Positions 46,893-56,931 are shown, counted from the stretch's first letter. The stretch: DNA of 64,000 nt from Methylobacter tundripaludum (GCF_002934365.1 NZ_PTIY01000014.1:38088-102087); one strand, 5' to 3'. Notes: generated by a model from the sequence alone, not told the origin. A program made the numbers and translations.

Positions 46893-48089
46893 TCACTCCG
46901 TCCGCAGAGCCTCCAACGGCTCCAACCGGGCGGCTTTCATCGCCGGGGCCACGCCGGCGGCAATGCCGATCAACAATGACACCATACAAGCAGCTACGAT
47001 ATAAGCCCAGGCAAGCTCCACCGGCAAAGCGGGTAACGCAGACTCAAGAATCCTGACGACGATTATGCCCAACAACACGCCGCAAAGCCCTCCGGTAGCG
47101 CTTAGCGCCAAAGCCTCACACAAGAACAACTGAAAAACGGTTCTGCGTTCCGCGCCTACCGCCCGCAGCAAACCGATTTCGGAAATCCGTTCGGAAACGG
47201 CGATGGTCATGATGGTAAATATGCCGACCGACCCGACCAGTAAGGAAATGCTGCCCAGCGCAGCTACCGCCAAGGTCAGGATATTCAGGATCGAATCCAT
47301 GCTTTTGATCATCTGGTTCTGGGTGACGATGGTAAAGTCTTCGCTGCCGTGCCGCGCAATCAGGTTTCGCTTGACCGTTTTTTCTACTAAAGCAACTGCG
47401 GCGTTACTTTTATAGAGCAGATGGATTTCCATCAGGCTTTCCCGATCGAACAGTTCCAGCGCCTTAGCGGCCGGAATGTAAATAGTATCGTCCATATCGA
47501 AGCCGATCATCTGGCCTTTTTTTTCCATTACACCGATGACCCGGTAACGGTCGCTGCCGATCCTGATGCGTTGGCCTAGCGGGCTGGCCGTACCAAACAG
47601 TTCTACCGCCAATTTACTGCCCAGCACCGCAAAGGCGCGCGGATTGGTTTCTTCTTCAGGCAAAAAACGCCCGGTAACGACCTTGATTTTCCAAATCTCC
47701 GGCACCGCAGATCCAACCCCCAACACATTGGTGCGCCGCTGCTTTTCGCCGGCTTCAATACGCGCATTGCCTTGCACTATGGGAGACGCGGCGATGATGT
47801 TTTCCAGCTTGCTCAAGCTGACCGCATCGGCTATGACCAGCGGTCTTACCGTGCTGATCGATGCGCCCGATATACCGAAGGTAGTGGTTTTACCCGGATG
47901 AACACCGATCAGGTTGGTGCCGAATTGGGTGAATTCGGCCAACACAAAAGTATGAATGCCGCGGCCTATCGAGGTTAAAATCACCACTGCGGCGATGCCG
48001 ATAATCAGCCCCAACGCAGTCAGAGCCGAGCGCAATTTATGGCTGATAACCGTCCGATATGACAATGAAATCAGGTCGGCGTAGCGCAT
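46893..48089 (-). CDS. MacB-like ABC transporter permease 2
   Basis: 398 residues of the FtsX/MacB permease family: a membrane helix at about 18-42 (TALGLIIGIAAVVILTSIGR), a large periplasmic domain (about 50-265), and three C-terminal helices (about 270-300, 320-350, 360-385) with the ERISEIGLLRAVGAERRTVF coupling segment. It starts three bases after a second permease gene. With that gene, an ATPase and an adaptor it forms a tripartite-type exporter. Here ATPase and permeases are separate proteins, unlike MacB, and there are two different permeases that may pair as a heterodimer. Confidence 0.87.
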   Translation of the reverse strand: MRYADLISLSYRTVISHKLRSALTALGLIIGIAAVVILTSIGRGIHTFVLAEFTQFGTNLIGVHPGKTTTFGISGASISTVRPLVIADAVSLSKLENIIAASPIVQGNARIEAGEKQRRTNVLGVGSAVPEIWKIKVVTGRFLPEEETNPRAFAVLGSKLAVELFGTASPLGQRIRIGSDRYRVIGVMEKKGQMIGFDMDDTIYIPAAKALELFDRESLMEIHLLYKSNAAVALVEKTVKRNLIARHGSEDFTIVTQNQMIKSMDSILNILTLAVAALGSISLLVGSVGIFTIMTIAVSERISEIGLLRAVGAERRTVFQLFLCEALALSATGGLCGVLLGIIVVRILESALPALPVELAWAYIVAACMVSLLIGIAAGVAPAMKAARLEPLEALRTE

Positions 48090-48092
48090 AGC

Positions 48093-49298
48093 TTACCGCT
48101 TCGCCAATGCGGCGACCGGGTCGAGATTGGCCGCTTTTCTGGCCGGCAATACGCCGAACAATAGACCTGTAAACAACGATACGGCCAATGCCGCAAGCAA
48201 AGCCCAAGCCGGCAAATGCATCGGAAAACTCGGGTAAAAAACCTGCAAACCGCCAAGAGTCAGGTACCCCAGCACCACGCCCAGCACTGCGCCTGCCAGC
48301 GACAACATCGCCGCTTCAACTAAAAACAGCCACAGCAGCTGTCGCCTGGTCGCGCCTAATGCCTTCAGCAAACCGATCTCGGCAGTGCGTTGCGTCACGC
48401 TGACCAGCATCACATTCATGACCAACACACCGGCCACCGCCAGGCTGATTCCGGCGATACCGGCTACGGTCAGGGTCAGCGCGGTCAATATCTTGTCAAA
48501 GGTGCTGACCACGCTGTCCTGGGTGATCAGCGTCACATCGTCCTCGCCTTCATGACGGGCCTTGATAATGCCCCTGATGTCATCGACCGCCTTGTACATG
48601 TCCGGTTTCGATTTGGCTTCAACCAGCACCCTGAACAATGAATGAGTATCGAATAAAGCCTGTGCCGAAGCCACCGGGATGATCACGATCTCGTCAAAAT
48701 CGGTGCCGACCGATTGCCCTTCCGCCGCCAGTACGCCGATCACCCGAAAGCGCCGGTCGTTGATCCGCAGCCATTGTCCCAAGGCCGGTTGATTGGCAAA
48801 CAATTCATTGCGTATGGTTTGGCCGATCACGCAAACCGACAAAGCTTTATCGACCTCTGTTTTGGGCAGGAAACTGCCTTGCGCCACGGTCAATCGGCGT
48901 ACCCGTCTTAATGCATGCGTCGAACCCAGCACATTGGTTTCACGCTCCAGGCCCAATGATGAAACCGGCGCGGAACCGACGGTCACCGGTGCAATGGCGG
49001 CAATATGATGACTGCGGAATAAGGTCTCGGCATCATCCAGCGTCAAATCCCTGGGGGTTTCGCCAAACAGAGGCGGCTGCCCGCCGGTGGTTTCGGTGCG
49101 TCCCGGCAGCACGATAACCAGGTTTGTACCCAAGGCTTCAAACTCATTAACCACATAACGCCGGGCGCTTTCGCCCAAAGCCGTCAGCACCGAAACCGAA
49201 GCGATGCCGATGCTCATTGCCAGGATAATCAGTCCCGCGCGTAAGCGCTGGGTGCTGATTGCGGCTAAGGATTGAGTTAATGTGTCTTTGATGAGCAT
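48093..49298 (-). CDS. MacB-like ABC transporter permease 1
   Basis: 401 residues with the same plan as the next gene: N-terminal helix (LIILAMSIGIASVSVLTALG), periplasmic domain (about 45-270), and C-terminal helices with QRTAEIGLLKALGATRRQLL. The two permeases are clearly paralogous but differ in the periplasmic part. A palindromic repeat of about 110 bp separates this gene from the ATPase gene upstream. Confidence 0.87.
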   Translation of the reverse strand: MLIKDTLTQSLAAISTQRLRAGLIILAMSIGIASVSVLTALGESARRYVVNEFEALGTNLVIVLPGRTETTGGQPPLFGETPRDLTLDDAETLFRSHHIAAIAPVTVGSAPVSSLGLERETNVLGSTHALRRVRRLTVAQGSFLPKTEVDKALSVCVIGQTIRNELFANQPALGQWLRINDRRFRVIGVLAAEGQSVGTDFDEIVIIPVASAQALFDTHSLFRVLVEAKSKPDMYKAVDDIRGIIKARHEGEDDVTLITQDSVVSTFDKILTALTLTVAGIAGISLAVAGVLVMNVMLVSVTQRTAEIGLLKALGATRRQLLWLFLVEAAMLSLAGAVLGVVLGYLTLGGLQVFYPSFPMHLPAWALLAALAVSLFTGLLFGVLPARKAANLDPVAALAKR

Positions 49299-49354
49299 GA
49301 TTTATCTGAACTCAGCCCTTTTTGTTCGTTGACCATAAAAAAATACGCATAGTA

Positions 49355-49466
49355 ATTCACCACGAAGACATCAAGAGCATGAAGAAAAGCAAAGACAAAA
49401 AACTTCGTGTCCTTCGTGTTTCGGCAATTGCTCCTGCATCCATGCAGTCGTTCGTGGTGATTTTTT
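49355..49466. repeat. dispersed palindromic repeat, family B, copy 2
   Basis: ATTCACCACGAAGAC at the left end and TTCGTGGTGATTTTTT at the right end are inverted; the interior has AAGAAAAGCAAAGAC and CTTCGTGTCCTTCGTG. It is related to 43911-44001. Here it lies inside the exporter operon between ATPase and permease 1. Confidence 0.6.
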
Positions 49467-49479
49467 ATATTCTGATTAC

Positions 49480-50142
49480 TTATCTCGCTATCTGCCCATC
49501 GACAATGCGAATTTTCCGCCGCGCCCGGTCGCCCAAATTCTGGTCATGGGTAATAATCACCAGTGTTACGCCCTGCCGGTTAAGCCCTTCCAACAACTCG
49601 ATAATTTCCTTGCCGGATTTGCTGTCGAGATTACCGGTCGGCTCGTCGGCCAATAAAATCGAGGGGCGCATGATCATAGCCCTGGCAATGGCGACGCGCT
49701 GCAACTGTCCGCCGGAAAGCTGGTCGGGTCTATGCGCGGCTCTGTCTTGCAGACTGACCGACGCCAGCGCCTCCTGCACCCGTTGCTTGCGCTCCTTAGG
49801 CGCTACGCCCGCCAGTATCAACGGCATTTCTATGTTTTCGGCCGCCGACAAACGCGGAATCAAATGAAAAAACTGGAACACGAAGCCGATGTTTTCGCGA
49901 CGAGCTTTGGCGAGCTCATCATCGCTAAGCTGTGTAACCGGCTGATTGTTTAACAGATACCGGCCTGAGCTGGGCTGATCAAGCAAGGCTACGACATTGA
50001 GTAAAGTCGATTTACCGGAACCTGACGGCCCCATTACCGACACATATTCGCCTTTTTCGATGCTGAGACTGATGTCATTCAAGGCATGAACGCATTGCTC
50101 GCCTACCTGGAAATAGCGGTGGATATGTTCCAGCCGTATCAT
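49480..50142 (-). CDS. ABC transporter ATP-binding protein, LolD/MacB type
   Basis: 220 residues. Walker A GPSGSGKSTLLN, the Q-loop FVFQFFHLIPRL, the signature LSGGQLQRVAIARAMIM, Walker B ILLADEPTGNLD and the H-loop IITHDQ are all present, so it should hydrolyse ATP. The ADEPTGNLDS form is typical of the mechanotransmission class (MacB, LolD, FtsE). Its ATG overlaps the adaptor stop by four bases. Confidence 0.92.
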   Translation of the reverse strand: MIRLEHIHRYFQVGEQCVHALNDISLSIEKGEYVSVMGPSGSGKSTLLNVVALLDQPSSGRYLLNNQPVTQLSDDELAKARRENIGFVFQFFHLIPRLSAAENIEMPLILAGVAPKERKQRVQEALASVSLQDRAAHRPDQLSGGQLQRVAIARAMIMRPSILLADEPTGNLDSKSGKEIIELLEGLNRQGVTLVIITHDQNLGDRARRKIRIVDGQIAR

Positions 50143-51284
50143 TTTTGTATGCGGGCACGGGCGCCTGCAACCACGCCTTCCCGGCCTACCGACAATACCA
50201 CTTTATCGCCGACATTCAGGCCCGACAGCACTTCCACGGTATTCCAGTTGACCAAGCCCGGCTTAAAACTGCGCTCTTCCAGCAAGCCGTCTTCACGCAT
50301 TACCAAAACGCGGTTATTTTCCAGCACCGCCTCGGCAGGCACCCTAAGCGCCTTCGGTTTACTGGTCAGCAGGACTTCAATATCGGCGCTGTAACCGGGC
50401 AGCAATCCGTTTAGGTCTTTCGGATCGGTTAATTTAACTTCGACCTCGACGGTACGCGCCTGCTTTTCTTTTTCCAACACATAAGGAGCAATGCGGCTCA
50501 CCGTGCCGGAGCAGCGTTTTTCGGCAAAAGCGTCCAACGACACACAGGCGGACATGCCGGTTTTTATCTGCGGCGCATCCACTTCATCAATCGGCGCGGA
50601 CACATACAAGCAGCTGACGTCCAGCAAATCGATCGCGGGCAGAGTCGGAATGCCGGGCGGCGACGGCGTGATAAATTCCCCCAACTCGGCATTGATTTCA
50701 GCCACGGTGCCGTCAAAGGGCGCGATAACCAGAGTGCGTTCGACAGCGGCCTGAACCGCATCGCGATTGGCCTGGCTCACCGCAATAGCTTCAAGCGCGG
50801 CATTGCAGGACGCCCTCTTGGCGCGTGCGCCGGTCGCTTTAATATCGACCTGTTCTTCGGAGACGATATGATTGAATTTTTGCAGCTTCTCCAAACGGTC
50901 GGCCTCGCGTTCAGCGCCTGCGCCAAGCTGGCAGGCTTGTTCTGCCGATGCCCGGTTAGCCCTGACCTGGGCCTCCTGCAATTTGACCTGCGCTTTCAGG
51001 TCCTTGTTCCAGACCTCCATCAGCAATTGGTTTTGCTTGACCGCGTCGCCTTCCTTGACATGTAATTCGGCAACCTGCCCGCCCGTTGCCGGCGCAAGGT
51101 AAGAGCGCCGACAGGCTTTAACCGTTCCGACGCGGGTATTGGACACCGTCGCCCTGACCTCGCCTTGTTCAAGAGTGACGATTTCAACATCCACAACTTT
51201 CGGCTGCTTGGTAAAAAAGTAAACGGAAGCAATCAGCGCAAGCGCGCCGACAATAATGAGTGTTTTTTTGCCCGGTAAAGTCAT
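50139..51284 (-). CDS. HlyD/MacA-family periplasmic adaptor protein
   Basis: 381 residues. An N-terminal membrane anchor (about 7-25, TLIIVGALALIASVYFF) is followed by a lipoyl half-motif, an alpha-hairpin with many Ala and Gln (about 95-190), the second lipoyl half (VIAPFDGTVAEINAELGEFI), a beta-barrel and a membrane-proximal domain. It would connect the inner-membrane ATPase/permease complex to an outer-membrane channel; none is encoded here. It is the first gene of the four-gene exporter operon. Within this neighbourhood it corresponds in position and kind to PvdR of pyoverdine export. Confidence 0.87.
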   Translation of the reverse strand: MTLPGKKTLIIVGALALIASVYFFTKQPKVVDVEIVTLEQGEVRATVSNTRVGTVKACRRSYLAPATGGQVAELHVKEGDAVKQNQLLMEVWNKDLKAQVKLQEAQVRANRASAEQACQLGAGAEREADRLEKLQKFNHIVSEEQVDIKATGARAKRASCNAALEAIAVSQANRDAVQAAVERTLVIAPFDGTVAEINAELGEFITPSPPGIPTLPAIDLLDVSCLYVSAPIDEVDAPQIKTGMSACVSLDAFAEKRCSGTVSRIAPYVLEKEKQARTVEVEVKLTDPKDLNGLLPGYSADIEVLLTSKPKALRVPAEAVLENNRVLVMREDGLLEERSFKPGLVNWNTVEVLSGLNVGDKVVLSVGREGVVAGARARIQK

Positions 51285-51384
51285 AAATTAAGCGGCCCAA
51301 AGTCGTTTACGTGGGAGCTCTTTAAGCCCAGCCGCTAAGGGTACTGATTAACCGGATGTTGCGCAATGGCCAAGGAAGGTTTAC

Positions 51385-51412
51385 CGCGAACAACGTGAAT
51401 TCATTGTTCGCG
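51385..51412. terminator. hairpin between fecR-like gene and exporter operon
   Basis: CGCGAACAA (51385-51393) pairs perfectly with TTGTTCGCG (51404-51412). It stands 39 bp after the fecR-like stop; no T-run follows, so it may be a terminator or an attenuator before the exporter genes. Confidence 0.5.
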
Positions 51413-51450
51413 CGATAATTTTATATGCGGTGGATCGACTTAAACCTACA

Positions 51451-52425
51451 TCACCCGATAATCACCAGCCAATCGGTCAAGTAGGTCATTTTGACCGACA
51501 GGTTTCTTCCCAAGACTTTCAGCATATCGTCCGATTCACGCAAATTGATGCGGCCGTTGATTTTAAGTCCGCGTAAACTGTTGTCCCTGTAAACCACCAA
51601 ACCGGTTCGGTAGCGGCGGATCTGGCCAATGACGCTTTCCAGCGGGGCATTTTCAAACACCAGGAAACCGTCCACCCAGGAGGTCGCCAGTTCCGAATTC
51701 AGCAGCCGGGTTTCGCCCAGCCCCGCGGCATCGATCGACACCGCCTCGCGATCATGCAAAATCACCGGCTGCTTCAAAATGCGCCGATCCGCCACTTCAA
51801 CCCGGCCGGACATGACTTTGACTTCGTCGCCATCGCTTTGTTCATGCACGAAAAACCGGGTTCCCAGCACGCGGGTCGTCGAATGAGCCGCTTGAACAAC
51901 AAACGGCCGGCCGGGATTGGGTTTAACCTCGAAATAAGCTTCCCCCTTCAGCAGTTCGACCTTGCGTTGCGGACCGTCCATGTTGACCGCGATAGCGCTG
52001 TCGGTATTGAGCATTGCGGTAGAACCGTCATCGAAATAGACGGTTCTGCGTTCGCCTACTCCGGTTGAATAATCGCCTTGCGTCAAAATTCCCAGTTCGT
52101 TGCGGAACGATAAGGCCAAGATCAGGCAGGCCGCGATCGCCAGCGGCAGTTTGAAATGCGCGGTTGTTATTTTATGCGGTGCAATGTTGTGCTTTTGGGC
52201 TGTGTCGCCGAGCGCTTGCAGCAAATCGGCATCTCCCCACAATTTACTGATTTCATTAAAGGCGTCGCGATGCGCATCGGCTTGGTTCAGCCAACGCAAA
52301 AAGGACGACTTTTCCTCGCTGCTGACATTGTCGGCCCTCAACCGTACAAACCACGCAACCGCCTGTTCGTCAATGTCGTTACCAAGCCCGGATTCCAAAC
52401 TGTTTGTTTCGCTGTTCTGTTTCAT
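51451..52425 (-). CDS. FecR-family anti-sigma / signal transducer
   Basis: 324 residues: an N-terminal DUF4880 cytoplasmic part that would hold a sigma factor (AVAWFVRLRADNVSSEEKSS then FLRWLNQADAHRDAFNEISK), a single membrane helix (about 90-106, LPLAIAACLILALSF) and the periplasmic FecR domain (TVYFDDGSTAMLNTDSAIAV, LLKGEAYFEVKPNPGRPFVV, ATRV-like TTRVLGTRF) with an STN-like end. Such proteins relay the state of a TonB-dependent receptor to an ECF sigma factor. The usual fecI neighbour directly upstream is missing; the only sigma gene of this type is 5 kb away on the other strand (57454). Confidence 0.85.
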   Translation of the reverse strand: MKQNSETNSLESGLGNDIDEQAVAWFVRLRADNVSSEEKSSFLRWLNQADAHRDAFNEISKLWGDADLLQALGDTAQKHNIAPHKITTAHFKLPLAIAACLILALSFRNELGILTQGDYSTGVGERRTVYFDDGSTAMLNTDSAIAVNMDGPQRKVELLKGEAYFEVKPNPGRPFVVQAAHSTTRVLGTRFFVHEQSDGDEVKVMSGRVEVADRRILKQPVILHDREAVSIDAAGLGETRLLNSELATSWVDGFLVFENAPLESVIGQIRRYRTGLVVYRDNSLRGLKINGRINLRESDDMLKVLGRNLSVKMTYLTDWLVIIG

Positions 52426-52608
52426 AGATAACTACTCAGTTTCTGCATAGAAAGCTCTCCGTAGCCCCAAAACGCAACCGGCAAAGCAATCCGCGGAGTT
52501 AGCCGTCGAAATCACTGGATAGTAACGTTTCATGATATTCATTCTACCTAAAACCCATTGTTAATTGTATTTCGTATTGTAACGACTCAGCAGATGCTGA
52601 TTTTATAA

Positions 52609-52689
52609 TAAAACACGGATGGCACTGGTTAGACGGATTTTATTTTCTCCTTTATCAATGTTGATCAGCCAAATCCGTGTTCTATTTTT
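52609..52689. repeat. dispersed palindromic repeat, family A, copy 2
   Basis: AAAACACGGAT at the left and CAGCCAAATCCGTGTTCTATTT at the right end form inverted termini; the core has TTAGACGGATTT and a TTTATCAATGTTGATCAGCC block as in 15945-16034. Confidence 0.6.
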
Positions 52690-52698
52690 CATATCTCT

Positions 52699-55104
52699 TT
52701 ACTTGCCATACGGCTGCAGCAGCAGTGTGTGTTCGGACTTGCCTGCGGCCAATGGCATCGGCAAGCCCTTTAGCCAATAGTCTTGCTGATCCCGGTAATA
52801 CGGCGACAACGGCTGACCCGACTGGCCGCCGGGCATATGCAAAATCGCATCCTCAAAATGGCCCGGCGCAACAACCAGCCGCTCGCTGGCGCCAAAACCC
52901 GGACCCGCTGCGCGAACGCAAAAAGCACAACCGGGCAATGCCTCGCCCGGCATATCAAGAAAATCGCTCAGTATCGGCAAGGCGCGGGAAAACGGATGCG
53001 ATTGTTTGACCCTGTTCAGTTTGCCCCAATTCAATTCGCTTAACGCGACTCCCGGCCGCTGGGCTTGCAAACGCTGTATGCTTTGTTTCAACTGTCCCAA
53101 AATAAAGCCGTTCCAGTCTTGATAATGCGCCGCATCGGGCAATGCGTGCAACGGTTTTTCAGTCAACAGGGCCTGCAACGGCGTATCGATATAAGTCCAT
53201 GCATAGTTGAAATTTTTATCGGCCTGCCGACTGGCTGTTAAAAACGGCGCGAATACCGACTCGACCAATTGCTTTCTAAACTCGACCAGCAACGCAAATC
53301 CCAGGCTGCCGACATCGGCGCGTCCGTCCCAGGCCAGCAGGTAGTCGCGCGCTTCGGCCAAATCCGGCTGCGTCTCGACCGCTTCGGCGGTCAAGGTATC
53401 CAAGGCCAAGCGCTGATAGAAATTATAAAACTCGCTTTCGGTATCCAGTTGCAGATCGAACATGGCCATTTCGTCAACCTGCGGCATCTGCCTCAATTGT
53501 TCGGTAATCCTATAGGCGCGGTAACCGTTGCCGAACTGGTGGCCGATCACATAAGGATAATTTTTACCCAAGCGGCGGTCGTTGGCCGACGCCAAAATGC
53601 CTTCGGCCGGGTCGATGACGCGCGGCAATTTCTCGGGTTCGACATAGCCGTTCCAACCTACGCTGCCATCCGCCCAAGAGCGGCTGACCAAACCGTCATT
53701 GCCGAAGCGCTTGGGAATTTTGCCCATCAACGTCCAGGCAATGCGGCCCTTATCGTCAGCCAGTAAAATATTCAACTGCGGACCGCCGGTGCTATTGACG
53801 ATTTTCACCGCCTGCTCCAGCGTTTCGCCCTGCTCCAAATCGAACAAATTGAGGTTGAACGCATCGGCATCCAGCGCCACCCAGTGAATCGCCACCGGCT
53901 GATCCAGCAACGGCTGATTGGCAACCGGTCCCCAAAGCGTCTGCTTGACCACGATTTGTTTGACTGCACCGCCTTTGACGGCGATGGTTTCAGGATATTC
54001 TTCGAAGCGCCGCCATTGATCGCCTACCCGGTATTGATCGGGATTGGCTGGATCGATGTCGAGCCGCACCAAATCCAGAAAATCGCCGGAAAGGTTGGTT
54101 GCTCCCCAGGCGATATGCCGGTTGCTGCCGACAATTAACAGCGGCGTACCGGGCAAGGTCAGGCCTGCGGCATGGGTATCGCCGTAATTCAGTTCGATAC
54201 GGTACCAGGTATTGGGTACCGATATACCCAAGTGCATGTCATTAGCCAGAATGGCCCGCCCGTCCCCGGTTTTTTTGCCGCTGACCGCCCAGGCATTGGA
54301 ACCGGCCATAAAGTCGAACTGTTGCACCAGCTGCGCCAACGCCGGGTTATCCGCCGGCCGATCGGCCAATGCGGTTGCCAAAGCCTCGACCGGAATCGCT
54401 TGCGCCGGACGTAAGGATTCGACCTGTTTTAACAGCCGGTCGGTGTAAAAATCGGTGTCGGGCGTTAGAAAACGCACCGCAGCTTCCGGCAAGGTTTTTT
54501 CCATCACGCTCAGCATGCGTTCGCCGCGTTCGCTCCAGGCAGTCAAGTTCTCGCACATCCCCAATACCACCAGCAGGCTGTCCTCAGGCGTCCAGGGCTC
54601 AGGCTGATAGGTCAACACCTTGAACTCGAAAGGCAGTTTGCCGGATTCCGCGATATAGCTGTTGACGCCGTCGGCATAGCTTTGCAGGTAATGTTGATGC
54701 TCGGGCGGCAGCTTTGCCAATATTGTTTTTACTTCCCGATGAAAACCGTAGGTTCGGGCCTTGATGTCGCTGTCCAGCGCCATTTCGCCAAAGATTTCCG
54801 CCAAGCGCCCGGCGCTTTTACGCCGCATCAAGTCCATCTGGAACAAACGATCGCGGGCGGCGACATAGCCCTGCGCCCTAACCCCATCGATACGGTTGGC
54901 GGCGTTGATCGCCGGAATGCCGTGGGCATCGGTATGTACTTGAACCTCCGCTGTAAGCCGGTCCAGCTTCACCGTGCCGTCAAGCCGCGGCATCGCATCA
55001 TGCAAGACCCAGAAACCGCCGCCGATCGCGATCGCCGCCGCACTCGCCAGCCCCAACCCGCTATATAAGATAGTTTTTCGAATATTCACCGTTTTCGTTC
55101 CCAC
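52699..55104 (-). CDS. penicillin acylase-family N-terminal nucleophile hydrolase, PvdQ-like
   Basis: 801 residues. An N-terminal membrane/signal segment (about 12-34) sends it to the periplasm. The alpha chain is followed by a spacer and the autoproteolytic site MAGSNAWAVSG, where S269 would become the N-terminal nucleophile of the beta chain; later NDMHLGISVPNTWYRIEL and HIAWGATNLSGDFLDL are typical Ntn acylase sequence. In pyoverdine pathways PvdQ removes the fatty acid from the precursor. It starts 34 bp after the PvdE-like exporter gene, so the two are probably co-transcribed, which supports a role on an acylated peptide. Acyl-homoserine-lactone acylase activity is a possible alternative. 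Confidence 0.83.
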   Translation of the reverse strand: MGTKTVNIRKTILYSGLGLASAAAIAIGGGFWVLHDAMPRLDGTVKLDRLTAEVQVHTDAHGIPAINAANRIDGVRAQGYVAARDRLFQMDLMRRKSAGRLAEIFGEMALDSDIKARTYGFHREVKTILAKLPPEHQHYLQSYADGVNSYIAESGKLPFEFKVLTYQPEPWTPEDSLLVVLGMCENLTAWSERGERMLSVMEKTLPEAAVRFLTPDTDFYTDRLLKQVESLRPAQAIPVEALATALADRPADNPALAQLVQQFDFMAGSNAWAVSGKKTGDGRAILANDMHLGISVPNTWYRIELNYGDTHAAGLTLPGTPLLIVGSNRHIAWGATNLSGDFLDLVRLDIDPANPDQYRVGDQWRRFEEYPETIAVKGGAVKQIVVKQTLWGPVANQPLLDQPVAIHWVALDADAFNLNLFDLEQGETLEQAVKIVNSTGGPQLNILLADDKGRIAWTLMGKIPKRFGNDGLVSRSWADGSVGWNGYVEPEKLPRVIDPAEGILASANDRRLGKNYPYVIGHQFGNGYRAYRITEQLRQMPQVDEMAMFDLQLDTESEFYNFYQRLALDTLTAEAVETQPDLAEARDYLLAWDGRADVGSLGFALLVEFRKQLVESVFAPFLTASRQADKNFNYAWTYIDTPLQALLTEKPLHALPDAAHYQDWNGFILGQLKQSIQRLQAQRPGVALSELNWGKLNRVKQSHPFSRALPILSDFLDMPGEALPGCAFCVRAAGPGFGASERLVVAPGHFEDAILHMPGGQSGQPLSPYYRDQQDYWLKGLPMPLAAGKSEHTLLLQPYGK

Positions 55105-55138
55105 GCGCTACGCTCATCGTTATACACAACCCGCCACC

Positions 55139-56809
55139 TTAACTGTAGGCCTGAACTGCATCCTCATCCGGCTGCGTCTGCCTGCTTGCCGGTACCGGCT
55201 TATTCATGGCGACAATCTGGCCTTCTTCCAGCTTGATGCAGCGATCCGCCAAGTAGAAATAGCGGTCATCATGACTGATGACCAATATTGTTTTTCCCCG
55301 CGCTTTCAAACTCGGTAACAGCTCCGTATAGAATAGATGCTTGAATTCGGGATCCTGATCCGCCGCCCACTCGTCGAAAACGTAAAAAGGCCGGTCTTCC
55401 AGATAAGCAACCAATAACGCCAAGCGTTTACGCTGGCCTTGCGACAAATCCACCGAGGAAAACCGGCCGTTATCGACCCGCACTTTGTGGTGCAAGTGCA
55501 GGCGCTGCAAATAATCGGATATGATCAGATGGTTGCTGTCGTTATCGCATCCATACAATTCGTCAAACAAATAAAAATCCGAAAAAATCACCGAGAAGTT
55601 TTGCAGGTAATCATCCCTGTTGCGCTCATCGACAATCTCTCCGTTCCAGCGAATCCCCCCCCGCTCCGGCGAGTAGAGTCCAATCAGCAGCATTGCCAAC
55701 GTAGTCTTGCCGCTACCGTTGCCGCCGACTAAAAACACCAATTCTCCCGGTTTAAAATCCAGGTCGATAGGCCCCAGGGTGAAATTGCGGTTTTCCTTTT
55801 CCCGATGAAAACTGTGCGTCACACCTTGTAGCGACAGCTCAAACAGCGTTGTGCGAATCTCAGGGTTATCAGGAGCATCGACCTCTACCGCCTGCCTTTT
55901 GAGTTGATCGCCGAGTTGCCTGACTTTCTGTAACGACACATTGGCGCGGCTGAATACCCCCAAGCTATTGGTAATGATGGTCAGCGGCGACATCATGAAC
56001 AAAAACACCAACGCATAGCCGCGGATCACGCTCTGATCAATGGTTTGCCAAACCGGAAAAACATAAAGGATGGCGCCTATAACCACATAATACAAGAATT
56101 GCGCCCACTGATTAACCAGCAGAAAAGCCAGCGCATTCCTAAAAGAGTACCGGCGATAGGCTTCGGCGCTGGCCGTCAGCGACTGCGCCATAAAAGCATC
56201 GCTACGCTGCCGGTGTACCTTCAATTCACGAATACCCTCCGTCAAAGCCCGAAAACCGCTGCTGAGAACATCGTATTCCTCCCTCGCCTTGAGCGCGGCG
56301 CTTTTCGGCCACTCTCTGAACAGGTTGGAGCTCAAGACTCCGAATAAAATGACCCCGCCCAAAACCAGGGCTAAATGCCAGGATAACCAGCTCAGGTAGA
56401 CCATACAGCCCGCCACGACCGCAAAATTAATGCAAACTACCGGCAATAATTGACTGGCATTGGCAATCGCCGTGATGTCCTCGGTCAAATGAGCCAATAA
56501 CGCCGACTTGCCCAGCTTTTGCAGATACGGATAAGGCGCGACAAGAATCAAGCGACTGATTTGGACGCGAAGATCGTAAACAGTTTTAGCGCTAAGCCGA
56601 TTGAGCAGATAATGCGACAGAAAACCGCTGGACAACACAGCAATAGCTAATCCGCCGAACAACCACGGTAAAATCCGGGTATCCAGGGTATTCGACAACG
56701 TTGCATTAATCAGCGCCACCAGGGCCGCACTGCTTAAGCCACTGATAATACCCGCAAACAGTACGCCAACAATCGTTAGCCAGGAAGAGCGGCACAAAAA
56801 AACTAGCAT
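55139..56809 (-). CDS. cyclic peptide/siderophore export ABC transporter, PvdE/SyrD type
   Basis: 556 residues, a half transporter: six membrane helices (about 10-300) then an ATPase domain with Walker A GGNGSGKT at 362-369, LSQGQRKRLALLVAYLEDRP as signature, and YVFDEWAADQDPEF as Walker B. The DEWAADQDP form is characteristic of the PvdE/SyrD group, which moves acylated siderophore precursors or lipopeptides to the periplasm. ATG 56809 is chosen because AAGGGA precedes it; the open frame extends to 56881. A candidate ECF promoter lies about 90 bp upstream. The acylase gene follows. Confidence 0.88.
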   Translation of the reverse strand: MLVFLCRSSWLTIVGVLFAGIISGLSSAALVALINATLSNTLDTRILPWLFGGLAIAVLSSGFLSHYLLNRLSAKTVYDLRVQISRLILVAPYPYLQKLGKSALLAHLTEDITAIANASQLLPVVCINFAVVAGCMVYLSWLSWHLALVLGGVILFGVLSSNLFREWPKSAALKAREEYDVLSSGFRALTEGIRELKVHRQRSDAFMAQSLTASAEAYRRYSFRNALAFLLVNQWAQFLYYVVIGAILYVFPVWQTIDQSVIRGYALVFLFMMSPLTIITNSLGVFSRANVSLQKVRQLGDQLKRQAVEVDAPDNPEIRTTLFELSLQGVTHSFHREKENRNFTLGPIDLDFKPGELVFLVGGNGSGKTTLAMLLIGLYSPERGGIRWNGEIVDERNRDDYLQNFSVIFSDFYLFDELYGCDNDSNHLIISDYLQRLHLHHKVRVDNGRFSSVDLSQGQRKRLALLVAYLEDRPFYVFDEWAADQDPEFKHLFYTELLPSLKARGKTILVISHDDRYFYLADRCIKLEEGQIVAMNKPVPASRQTQPDEDAVQAYS

Positions 56810-56897
56810 AAAAATTTCCCTTAAGCTCGCGTATATAATTGTTCGATGCGTTAGAACAAACTCATCCGATATAAAAGCCAAAGCAGGCCTAGTAATA

Positions 56898-56924
56898 GGA
56901 CGCTTTAAACCCTTTTTAACCTCA
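56898..56924 (-). promoter_or_regulatory. candidate ECF sigma promoter of the PvdE-like gene
   Basis: On the minus strand TGAGG, 17 bases (TTAAAAAGGGTTTAAAG), CGTCC, ending about 90 bp before the start codon. The same spacing and boxes occur at 59735-59760 and 57970-57995, and about 46 bp around this site are alike at 59721-59767. Confidence 0.55.
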
Positions 56925-56931
56925 TCTGCCC

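Noticed and set aside
49322..49867. A 181-codon plus-strand frame over the family B repeat and ABC ATPase gene
   Set aside because: It runs antisense to the ATPase motifs, and its start lies in a non-coding repeat.
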